Assembly: GCA_947044405.1 (NCBI GenBank)
Contig: CAMRHE010000013.1
Coordinates: forward strand, 124,001-188,000
Reading direction: 5' to 3'
Length of the DNA stretch: 64,000 nucleotides
Source of the DNA: Leptodactylus fallax
Taxonomy: Eukaryota > Chordata > Amphibia > Anura > Leptodactylidae
Shown here: positions 43,415 through 54,479 of the stretch, piece by piece
Position numbering within the stretch: the first letter of the stretch is position 1
Layout of the letters: each line of letters starts with the position of its first letter
The notes under the pieces: generated by a model
Told to the model about the DNA's origin: nothing
The model's database searches: none
Seen by the model: the letters and a program-made list of their open reading frames with translations, nothing else
Made by a program: the position numbers and the translations under genes

Positions 43415-44722
43415 CAGTACAGACCAAAAGTTTGTACACACTTTCTCATTCCAAGAGTTTTCTGTATTTTCATGACTATAAAAATTGTAGATTCACACTG
43501 AAGGCATCAAAACTATGAATTAACACATGTGGAATTATATACTTAACAAAAAAGTGTGAAACAACTGAAAATATGTCTTATATTCTAGGTTCTTCAAAGT
43601 AGCCACCTTTTGCTTTGATTACTGCTTTGCACACTCTTGGCATTCTCTTGATGAGCTTCAAGAGGTAGTCACCTGAAATGGTCTTCCAACAGTCTTGAAG
43701 GAGTTCCCAGAGATGCTTAGCACTTGTTGGCCCTTTTGCCTTCACTCTGTGGTCCAGCTCACCCCAAACCATCTCGATTGGGTTCAGGTCTGGTGACTGT
43801 GGAGGCCAGGTCATCTGGCGTAGCACCTCATCACTCTCCTTCTTGGTCAAATAGCCCTTACACAGTCTGGAGGTGTGTTTGGGGTCATTGTCCTGTTGAA
43901 AAATAAATGATGGTTCAACTAAGTGCAAAACGGAGGGAATAGCATGCCGCTGCAAGATGCTGTGGTAACCATGCTGGTTCAGTATTCCTTCAATTTTGAA
44001 TAAATCCCCAACAGTGTCACCAGCAAAACACCCCCACACCATCACACCTCCTCCTCCATGCTTCACGGTGGGAACCAGGCATGTAGAGTCCATTCGTTCA
44101 CCTTTTCTGCGTCGCACAAAGACACGGTGGTTGGAACCAAAGATCTCAAGTTTGGACTCATCAGACCAAAGCGCAGATTTCCACAGGTCTAATGTCCATT
44201 CCTTGTGTTCTTTAGCCCAAACAAGTCTTGTCTTTTTGTCTTCTGCTTGTTGCCTGTCCTTAGCAGTGGTTTCCTAGCAGCTATTTTACCAAATAGCAAT
44301 TGACAAAACCCAACGCACGTTTCGGCTCACACAGCCTTCCTCTGGGGGTTTCCTAGCAGCTATTTTACCATGAAGGCCTGCTGCACACAGTCTCCTCTTA
44401 ACAGTTGTTGTAGAGATGTGTCTGCTGCTAGAACTCTGTGTGGCATTGACCTGGTCTCTAATCTGAGCTGCTGTTAACCTGCCATTTCTGAGGCTGGTGA
44501 CTCGGATGAATTTATCCTCCGCAGCAGAGGTGACTCTTGGTCTTCCTTTCCTGGGGCAGTCCTCATGTGAGCCAGTTTCTTTGTAGCGCTTGATGGTTTT
44601 GGCCACTGCACTTGGGGACACTTTCAAAGTTTTCCCAATTTTTCGGACTGACTGACCTTCATTTCTTAAAGTAATGATGGCCACTCGTTTTTCTTTACTT
44701 AGCTGCTTGTTTCTTGCCATAA
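43415..44722 (-). mobile_element. Tc1 element C, right end lost, 59-bp insert inside
   Basis: Same subfamily as element B. The left inverted repeat is complete from cagtacagaccaaaagtttg; the outer right end is missing beyond the start codon region. At 44,290-44,347 a 59-bp foreign segment (aatagcaattgacaaaac to cctctggggg) separates two direct copies of tttcctagcagctattttac (44,268 and 44,348). Confidence 0.88.
43578..44720 (-). pseudogene. Tc1 transposase, element C (interrupted)
   Basis: The N-terminal part, from MARNKQLSKEKRVAII at 44,720 to GLHGKIAARK, is open and has arginine at codon 12, where element B has a stop. The 59-bp insert then ends the frame. The catalytic part follows, with a frameshift near 44,240-44,120. 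It includes the stretch missing from element B around KLEIFGSNHRV (about 44,150), [10 protein letters not shown] (about 43,890) and [11 protein letters not shown] (about 43,780). The stop is at 43,578-43,580. Confidence 0.9.
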
Positions 44723-44729
44723 TACAAAT

Positions 44730-44905
44730 TCAAAATTTATTATCTACAACTTGTTACTGGCTGTCTGGGTGCGGTCAGAGTCGCTGCATGTATCTGCACC
44801 CTAAAATACATTTGTCATATAAAGGCAGATTTTTTTGTGCTATATACAGTACATGAAGGTTATTGTCGTACTTTTAGGGTGCAGACATGCAGTGGCTCTG
44901 GACGC
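44730..44905 (+). repeat. X repeat, copy 2
   Basis: Full copy of the X unit, including tatatacagtacatgaagg and the block ctttagggtgcagacatgcag. It directly follows the Tc1 C start-codon end at cataatacaaatt, the same junction as at 47,580. Confidence 0.8.
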
Positions 44906-45052
44906 ACATAGTATAGGAATAATCCAAAAAAGAAAAGTAAGAAAGCACTCAAAATAATAAAAAATACAAAAGGAATTTTATTGAAGTACAAAAACAGTAT
45001 AAAAATACAAAACAGAAACAACAGTACAAATACCTATGTCAGCATATGTAAA

Positions 45053-45290
45053 ATGAGAGAGGCAGAGGCTGAATAGTATAAATATAAGGGAGATAACATA
45101 CAGCTATACATGAAGTATATAGCAGTATATAAATACAAGGGGTACTAATGGTTAGTAAAGAGCAAGTGCATATATAAAACCCCTATATAGATGCCCAATG
45201 TATCACATTATACATGTATTTTTGCAAAGTAAATCACATGGTATAAGATCCAAACCTACCCATGACACAAATGCCGCTGCCTACTGACAA
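45053..45290 (+). repeat. B repeat, copy 1 (empty Tc1 site)
   Basis: About 235 bp that recurs directly at 45,296-47,170 with Tc1 D inside. Shared blocks are gagaggcagagg, gggagataacatac, gtactaatggtta, ccaatgtatcaca and cacaaatgccgctgcct. At gaagtatatagcagtata this copy shows the target before Tc1 insertion. Confidence 0.85.
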
Positions 45291-45368
45291 AACCCATGAA
45301 AGAGGCAGAGGTTAAGTAATATAAATAAATATCAGGGAGATAACATACACCCATGCATAAAATATATA

Positions 45369-47003
<1,635 letters not shown>

Positions 47004-47169
47004 TAGCAGTATATAAATACAGAGGGTACTAATGGTTAATACAAAGCAAGTGCATATATAAAACCCCTATATAAATGCCCAATGTATCACACTATACATG
47101 TATTTTGCAAAGTAAGTTAAATGGTATAAGATCCAAACATACCCATGACACAAATGCCGCTGCCTGCTG

Positions 47170-47578
47170 ACAAAACCCAACGCACGTTTCGGCTCACACA
47201 GCCTTCCTCTGGGGGTTTCCTAGCAGCTATTTTACCATGAAGGCCTGCTGCACACAGTCTCCTCTTAACAGTTGTTGTAGAGATGTGTCTGCTGCTAGAA
47301 CTCTGTGTGGCATTGACATGGTCTCTAATCTGAGCTGCTGTTAACCTGCCATTTCTGAGGCTGGTGACTCGGATGAATTTATCCTCCGCAGCAGAGGTGA
47401 CTCTTGGACTTCCTTTCCTGGGGCGGTCCTCAAGTGAGCCAGTTTCTTTGATGGTTTTGGCCACTGCACTTGGGGACACTTTCAAAGTTTTCCCAATTTT
47501 TCGGACTGACTGACCTTCATTTCTTAAAGTAATGATGGCCACTCGTTTTTCTTTACTTAGCTGCTTTTTTCTTGCCAT
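47170..47578 (-). pseudogene. Tc1 transposase N-terminal fragment, element B/C subfamily
   Basis: MARKKQLSKEKRVAIITLRNEGQ starts at 47,578, with the helix-turn-helix part up to GLHGKIAARK. Three residues are missing near AKTIKETG. It ends at the same junction with the cctctggggg segment as in element C (44,348), so the two fragments are copies of one rearranged molecule, not two separate truncations. Confidence 0.88.
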
Positions 47579-47587
47579 AATACAAAT

Positions 47588-47900
47588 TCTAAATTTATTA
47601 TCTACAACTTGTTACTGGCTGTCTGGCGTGCGGTCAGAGCCGCTGCATGTATCTGCACCCTAAAATACATTTGTCACATAAAGGCAGATTTTTTTGTGCT
47701 ATATACAGTACATGAAGGTTATTGTCGTACTTTTAGGGTGCAGTCATGCAGTGGCTCTGGACGCACATAGTATAGGGAAGAAATGTATTGATTATTGTCT
47801 ACAACTTGTTACTCGCCATGCGGTCAGAGTCGCTGCATGTTTCTGCAGCCTAAAATACATTTGTCATATAAAGGCAGATTTGTTTCTGCTATATACATGA
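47588..47900 (+). repeat. X repeat, copies 3 and 4
   Basis: Two directly adjacent copies: 47,588-47,772 is complete, and 47,785-47,900 is shorter and more diverged (tctgctatatacatgaagg). Confidence 0.78.
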
Positions 47901-48757
47901 AGGTTATTGTCATTATTGTTATTGTATGGTGTCAGCAAACCAGCTATGGAAAATTTGGCCTCTGGAAGCCAGTTTGCACACCATTCATTGCAGGCTCTGC
48001 TGTAGGCTCAGCAAGTAAGGAATGCACCTACATTTGGTATCTATGAAAACGGCATAAGTTGCTAAATATTTTATCAGGTGTGTTTCTCAAGTAGCACTCA
48101 CCAGATTTTAAAAATAGTCATCTGAATTCACATATTTGGGAAAAAATGTCGTTTTCATTATTTTTCCACCAAATTCATTGAAAAGTCTGGAAAAAAACAG
48201 AGTCCCAATATCTTTTACTGTATATGTCCTTTATTGAATACCTTGAGGGGTCTAATTTATTGAGTGGAATCATTTTGGGGGTGTTCATACTGTTTTGGGC
48301 CTTCACAGCAGCTGTAATGATAGTATGGTGTCAACAAACCAGCTATGGAAAATTTGACCTTCAAAAGCCAGTTTGAGCACTATTCATTGCATGCTCTGCT
48401 GTAGGTCCACATAATGGAGAAAATACTCAAATGTGCTATCTATACAAACAGAAGAAATAAAATATATTTTAGAATATATATTTATTATTTATTTTTTTGA
48501 GGTTATCATGTGTTTAAATGTAGGAAAAAGCATTTTTTTTTTTTACTTTTTTTGCCCTTTTCCCTCTATATTTTTGTAAAAAGTAAAATGTATTGCTTAT
48601 TTTGTTATAAAATGTGAAAGCCCATTAAGGAGACCAAATACATGTAGGTTGGCACAGTAATAGAAAAGCAATTTTCAGTTAAACTGGAACATGGCTAAAA
48701 CTTGAAAATGTGCCTGGTCTGGAAGGGGGGTAAAGCATCTGGTATGGAAGTGGTTAA
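47901..48757. repeat. TTAA-type repeat with an internal direct duplication
   Basis: The block ggtgtcagcaaaccagctatgg and ttcattgcaggctctgctgtagg (47,930-48,010) is repeated at 48,326-48,405. The right end reads ggtatggaagtggttaatt, a TTAA-type terminus abutting L1 coding DNA. There is no gene. Confidence 0.55.
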
Positions 48758-49857
48758 TTAAGTGCAACATCAGTCTACTGCCCTTGTCTCCATGGGTGTA
48801 TAAGCTGAATTTATAGAATAGTTGGTGTCTAGTCGCCTGGCGTTGAAGAATGCGCTTCAGTTTTTCCCGTAGGGCCAAAAGATCAGTTTGCTGGGACGTC
48901 AGTCGCTGTCTCTTGTGAACACGTTCTATAGCCGATATCTGAGCTAGGAGTAAGTCGATTTCTTTCTGTCTGGCCTTCTTAGCCGCTGTCGCTTTTGCTA
49001 TGAAGAGGCTTCTTATTAATGCTTTGTGGTACTCGCACACAGTGCCCTGGTAGACTTCTGGCGTGGCGTTAAGTTTGAAGAATTCAGAAAGGCTCTGTCG
49101 TATCTCCTCCACAAAAAAGGAGTCCTCTAGTAAGTGCTCGTTGAGCCTCCAGGACCACTGTTGGGGGGACACCTCTGGAATTTCAAGAGCAGTTGAAACG
49201 GGGGCGTGGTCAGAGACACTAACATAGCCTATTTCGGCTTTGGTCACCTGCTGGGCCAGGGAGGAGGAACAGAGGAAGTAGTCAATCCTTTGGTGCGAGG
49301 CATGTTTAGGGGAGAAGTGCGAGTAGTTTTTCAACTTGGGGTGTACCTGTCTCATCTATGAGATGTAAGTCCTGAAGTCGCTTGTGAAAGCTTCCAAGAG
49401 CTCTCTGAGAGATCGCTGTGCAGCCCGTTGAGGGGTTCAGTAGAGGATTCAGTGTGATATTTAGATCACCACCAAGTATACTGTCTCCCACAGCAAACAG
49501 TCCTAGGTCATTCAGAGTCGACAGGAGCCAGGAAACTTGTGCGTGGTTTGGGGCATAGATATTCGCTATGGTCTAGAGGCAAGGGTATCTGCATCTGCTG
49601 TTCGGTGCAAGAGAATGGTACAGAGTGGTGAATGGCTATGGCTACATCCTTTCAGGCGAATGATGGGTGAGAGCTAAAGAACCATTGCGAGAAAGGGTGT
49701 TTGGGAAGTGAGGGTATTTTGCTGGTTTTAAAATGAGTTTCTTGGAGCAATAAGACCTGTGAGTTCATCTTTTTAGCCATGGCAAGGACACTGTGTCTCT
49801 TCTAGGGGGTGAGCATTCCGTTGACATTAAAGGTGGTAATTTGAATTGTGTCCATAG
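48757..49857 (-). pseudogene. L1 ORF2 N-terminal part: AP-type endonuclease
   Basis: The start is MDTIQITTFNVNGM at 49,857 (the NVNG motif). QVLLLQETHF (about 49,755), ILGGDLNITLNP (about 49,470, the GGDxN motif), SHQRIDYFLCSSSL (about 49,290) and VSVSDHAPVSTAL (about 49,220, the SDHxP motif) follow. Next is a helical linker ending in THGDKGSRLM (about 48,785), which in L1 precedes the reverse transcriptase. Frameshifts and stops lie near 49,820, 49,640, 49,560 and 49,340. The endonuclease landmarks are all legible, but it cannot be translated as one chain. Confidence 0.9.
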
Positions 49858-49978
49858 TCAGCAGCAAGAGAGATATAGGTAGACCTCTTTTGATGTTGGT
49901 TCTCGCTTGGTGATGAGCGGAGCGAAGAAGATCTATTCCTGGTGGTCGAGGAACAGCTCTGTCCTGGTAGAGAGGGAG

Positions 49979-49980
<2 letters not shown>

Positions 49981-50052
<72 letters not shown>
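49981..50052 (+). repeat. (GAAA)n microsatellite
   Basis: About 18 perfect AAAG repeats, then aaggaagg decay. It is located between L1 ORF1 and ORF2. Confidence 0.97.
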
Positions 50053-50824
50053 GAAGGAGAGGAGAGAAGGGGAAGAAACATGGGGTGGAAAGACCTAGCA
50101 GGCGAGCAGAGGAAGGTAAGTAAGAGGGGGAATTGAAAGGGGGGGCAGATTGGGGGGAGAGGAGGGAGGAAGGGGGGGTCAGGCGATTGTAGGCAAGGTA
50201 CAGAAGGGGATTGCTATCCCCCGCACAGACCTAGTTGTAGGCTGCTCGGAGTGACACCGGTCCCGCTAAAACCCCTGTGGGGGGGGGGGGGGGTGCAGTG
50301 AGAAGATCTCTGTGGAAACAGGTGGAAAGAGTTTAAGTGTCTGATCAGAACCAGCCACTCCCTACCTCTCTAAAACATCTGAAAGAATAAGCATAAGCAT
50401 AACATGTATGTAGAACAAGACATGCAATTTAGCATCATGAAGAGTACAAAAAGGAACATGGTGTCTGTTTAGTATAGAACAGCGTCAGATCTTTGAGATC
50501 TCATAGGAAGAGTCCACTTCCCTATCATCGCCCTATTTGGGAGGTAATGTAAACATCCCACACTCGGCTATTATCAACAGCTAGGGGTAAGTTGAAGGGA
50601 GTGTCTTCCCATGAAATCACCAAGGTCCGAGAACATAGGTGATATCACGTAATATGATATTTCCCACGTAATTATATCACATGAGTCCAGCTAAGTAAGT
50701 GAAGGATACAAAAGGAGCTGGAACAGAGCAATTCACAATAACTGCGGTGAGTCATAGGTGAACAACAAGCAGTTTACTGCAGTTGTGCTGAGCCGGATCG
50801 ATTAGGGAACTTTTTCCCCCTCGG

Positions 50825-51838
50825 CTACTTATGCCTCGCCGGAGGCGGCAGCTGTAGCTCATCATGGAGGGCAGGGAACTCAAGTAAATCTGGCATTGGG
50901 AGCCATGAATGGATATCGAGGGGCTCCACATTAAGTTGTCTCCACACGGCAGGCAGATCTTTCAGTGTGGATACGACTAATCTCCTTCTGTTGCAGGTCA
51001 TGACCAGGCCAAACGGGTAGAACCAGGCATACTGGATGCCTCTGGCTCTCAAGCAAAGGTCGCAAGATCCATCTCTTGGCAGGAATCGAGGGCACCACAT
51101 CCTGGTAGATGCTAATATCATCATCCCCCAAGGTTATGGTGGGCCTTTGCCTCGCTGCAGTTAAAATGACGGCGGCATCAGGATACGAGAGGAGGCCACA
51201 TATGATGTCGCGAGGCAGTTCCCCTTGCTAGGGCTTTGGGCGTAAGGCACGATGAATGTGCTCGATGACAATGGATGCTGCTCGGTCCGGACCCAGAAGA
51301 TCAGCGAATAACTGGGCGGCCATTTTAATTTGCGTGTCAGGAGAGCAGGATTCCGAGAGTCCCTTGATTCGGATATTCTTTCTACGGCCTCGGTTCTCCT
51401 GGTCCTTTATTAATGTAAGAGAGCGATCTATATATTCCTTGTGCAAAGTAAGCTGCGATGAGACCACATCGGCATGTCATGAGACTGCGGCATAGGCAGA
51501 TTCAAGACCCGCAACCCTGAGGGCAACGTTCTGGATTTCTGACTTTATGTCTGCTAGTTTGGAGATGACCGGACTCAGGGCAGAAGCTAACACTTGTTGC
51601 AAGAATTACATGGAGATCGTGGCCAGGTTAGCGTCCGCGCGGTCTTGCGTTGACATGCTCTCCACATCAGAGTCGTCCCCTGTGTCCATGTCTTAGCCGG
51701 GATTAGGTGCCATCTTTAAAGAGCCAGCCGGTGAGTGTTTCTTTTCTTTAAAAATTTCTGCAGGTCCTCTTGATGCTTTATGGGTCTGGGGGTACCCGGG
51801 AGGTCAGGATCCTTTTCTTGGTTAGTTTTGACCATTTC
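50825..51838 (-). pseudogene. L1 ORF1 (coiled coil plus RRM-like RNA-binding protein)
   Basis: A start near 51,838 (MVKTNQEKDPD) is followed by a heptad-like region (about 51,640-51,440). Then comes the ORF1p signature ENRGRRKNIRIKGLSES (about 51,400) with HIHRALRPK (about 51,245), the RRM-type RNA-binding core. A C-terminal domain runs to about 50,825 (DLPAVWRQLNV, WLPMPDLLEF). ORF1p coats L1 RNA as trimers. There are at least four breaks (stops near 51,720, 51,605 and 51,480; frameshifts near 51,235 and 51,060). Confidence 0.85.
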
Positions 51839-51936
51839 CAATCTGTACAATGCTGGTGAGAGGCAAGAAGCAGGCTGTTAGCTTTAGGAGGATGCTGCCA
51901 TCTCAGTGCGCGGTCAGATTCCTCCCCCCAGTCATT

Positions 51937-52148
51937 AAGTTTTTTGTTTCATCAATTGGTTTCATCTGTTAAGCTCCATCTATAGGTTTTCTAATTGATA
52001 CCATTTTACTCAATCCATAGTTATTTGCATCTTACTTGTTTACGTGGCTATTAGCTAGATATGCTTGTCTAGCTTGTTTTGTTATAGTGCTAGTCTTAGC
52101 ACCCATTGCACTAAGTGATTTAAAATGTGGTTAACTATGCCTCAGTAT
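51937..52148. other. Unassigned, target region of the L1
   Basis: Short AT-rich stretch with no gene. Confidence 0.35.
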
Positions 52149-53255
52149 CAGGGCCAGCATCAGCACACGACAAACCGGGGCAAGTGTCGGGGGCCCAAGC
52201 TCCTGAGGGGGCCTGCTGGGCTGCTGAGTGCTGACTCTTGCTGCAGGCCAGTGGCCTTACTTATGGGTCCCTGCTCCTGCCCATGGCTGCTTCTCCTTCA
52301 GCCCTCCAGTGGGCCCTGTGCATCCCATATCGCGTCCCTGACAGCAATGTGATATGGAATGCATAGGGCCCCCTGGAGGGCTGAAGAGGAAGTGGCCATG
52401 GGCAGGAGCGGGGACCAGCAAGTAAGGCCACTGACTGGCAGCAAGAGTATTTGTTGGGAAAACCTCGCGAGATTCATCTTGTGAGGTTCACCTGGCAGTT
52501 TAGTTTGGAGCAAATATGTCTGGAACGAAACTGCTGTTATTATACTCAGGGGTCTGAAAGGACCCCTGAGTATAATGATCGGAGGCCCAGGGGAGGTGAG
52601 GAAAAATAAAAAACAGCATTACTCACCTCTACTGGGCTCCAACGGGATACCCTTATCTCTTGGGTCCTCTTCAATGAAGAAGCCCGAAGACATCAAGGAG
52701 TTGCGCTGGATCCCAGGAGAGGGGAGTAACATTGTTTTTTATGTTTAATCACATCCACTGATGATCTCGATCATAGATCTTTTCAGACCCCAGAGTATAA
52801 TAATAATAGTTTGTGGGTCGGAACACCAAAAATGTTTGCAGTATTTGCAATGAACAATGAAGCGGCCACTATGGTACATTATTCTGTGTGGAGGGACCGC
52901 TATGGGGCATTATACTGTGTGAAGGGGCTGCTATGGGACATTATATCTTATAGAGGGACCGCTATGGGACATTATACCGTATAGAGGCCGTTATGGGACA
53001 TTATAATGTGTGAAGGGGTCACTAAGGGATATTATCCTGTGTGAAGGGGCTGCTATGAGGCATTATACTGTGTGGAGGGACCACTATGGGACATTATACA
53101 GTGTGGAGGGGTTGCTATGGTACATTTTATTGTGTGGCGGGCCACTTTGGTACATTATACTGTGTGGAGGGGCAACTATGGGACACTATAATGTGTGGTG
53201 GGTGGGCCCAATACAAAAGTTTGGTATGGAGCCCAGTCTTTGCTAGTTACACTCC
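52149..53255. mobile_element. hAT-like palindromic element with hairpin and minisatellite
   Basis: It starts cagggccagcatcagcac; the right side reads gggcccaatacaaaag and tgctagttacactcc, a layout seen in hAT-type MITEs. A long inverted repeat has its left arm at about 52,240-52,335 (ggtccctgctcctgcccatgg, cagccctccagtgggccct) and its right arm at about 52,345-52,440. A ttattatactc hairpin lies at 52,538-52,578. Decayed ~31-bp minisatellite copies (52,850-53,210) follow. Candidate 8-bp flanks ctcagtat and tacagtat differ at two positions, so the ends are uncertain. Confidence 0.65.
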
Positions 53256-53264
53256 ATATATACA

Positions 53265-53265
<1 letters not shown>

Positions 53266-53303
<38 letters not shown>
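53266..53303. repeat. (TA)n microsatellite
   Basis: Perfect alternating TA run followed by a few GATA units. Confidence 0.97.
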
Positions 53304-53305
<2 letters not shown>

Positions 53306-54031
53306 TAGATAGAGAGAGCAAGCATTTGTGTGGGTCCACAATGGTTTCTGCATTGAGCACTTCCATTAACCCCTTCCCACATCATGACGTACCATTACGT
53401 ATGTCAAAAGCTGAGTGGGTGACATCGAGAGCAGGTGTCAGCTGTAAGTGACAGTAAATATTGGAGCTGGACTGTGTTAACCCCTTAGGTGTTGTGATCA
53501 ATCATGACTTCGGCATCTAAGGGGTTGCCCTGACGACCCAGTACCTCAACGGCCGCCCACTCCAGTCATGATCCTTATTTGATAGTCCAAGGGCCTGTTC
53601 CGTGGCCCCGGTTCTGCGACCTTCTACTTTAGTCTTCTGATCCTGTGTTCAGAATCTATTACGCAGGTTGTCAGCCTATGCATAAGCCGTTATACACTCC
53701 AATAATTCTGTATTGAAGTTTATAGCACTGAATCAGCAAACAGAAGATCGCTGCTTCATGTCCTCTAATGGGTAAAGTAAACAAAGTAAAAAAAAAAAGA
53801 TATTTACAACTATAAAAAAATAAATACATACCCCCTCCACATAAAATGCCCTTTTTTCCCTTATATAATATAAAAACACAGTCACAGTATAAAACAGTAC
53901 ATGTTTGGTATTGCTGCATCCGTAATAAACTGTACTATAAAAATTCCATTAGATAACCCGCACGGTAAACTTAAAAAAAAAAAAAAAATGGAAAAAAATG
54001 CTAGAACAAATCATTTCAAAATGAGGTCACT
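53304..54031. other. Unassigned, with a TTAA-type start at 53,368
   Basis: ttaaccccttcccacatcatgac at 53,368 resembles the start of TTAA-family repeats in the window, with a later ttaaccccttagg (53,479). No matching right end could be fixed. There is no gene. Confidence 0.4.
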
Positions 54032-54039
54032 CTCTAGAG

Positions 54040-54462
54040 CAGGGGTCAGCAACCCCCAGCACGCGAGGCTTATTTCCCTGTGCTCCGTGGCGGCTCTGTG
54101 CTCTGCAGGCCCTTTTTCCTGAAGTCAGCGACCGCTGCTGATAGGACCTCAGGGGTCACGTCCGGCATCATTACGTATAATGACGCCTGACATGACCCCT
54201 AAGACCCAATCAGTGGTCGCTGACTTAGGCAGAAGCGCTGAAGTGAACAGAGCCGCCGCGGAGCGCAGGGAAGGTGAATAACATTGTTTTTTATGTCTGT
54301 CACCTCTCTTGACCTTCCACTTATTATACTCTGAGGCCTGAAGAGATATATGACTTCAGTTTAGGGGTCGTCAGACTTACAATTATTGACCGACACTCCG
54401 AGTACCTCATCTTTGATTTTTTAATTAAAATCGTCACACTGAACAAAGGTTGCCTACCCCTG
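54040..54462. mobile_element. hAT MITE, 423 bp, 8-bp duplication
   Basis: Ends caggggtcagcaaccc and ggttgcctacccctg are imperfect inverses. A perfect 8-bp duplication, ctctagag, lies at 54,032-54,039 and 54,463-54,470. Its interior matches 3,404-4,726 without the minisatellite: gagtcacgtc-type GC-rich arms, cgtataatgacgcc, cattgttttttatgt and the ccgagtacctcatctttgat end. There is no transposase. Confidence 0.93.
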
Positions 54463-54479
54463 CTCTAGAGAATTCCACT

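Larger units (their letters stand above)
48690..51936 (-). mobile_element. L1-type LINE with ORF1 and ORF2 start, 3' end lost
   Basis: It runs on the minus strand from a GGGGGGAGGAAT start (51,936) through ORF1 and an inter-ORF region with a (GAAA)n tract. ORF2 then continues to the linker after the endonuclease, where a TTAA-type repeat cuts it at about 48,757. Keeping the 5' end and losing the 3' end is the reverse of normal LINE truncation and points to later deletion. Confidence 0.82.

Noticed and set aside
49907..50136. Lysine/glutamate-rich frames over the (GAAA)n tract
   Set aside because: They are translations of a microsatellite.
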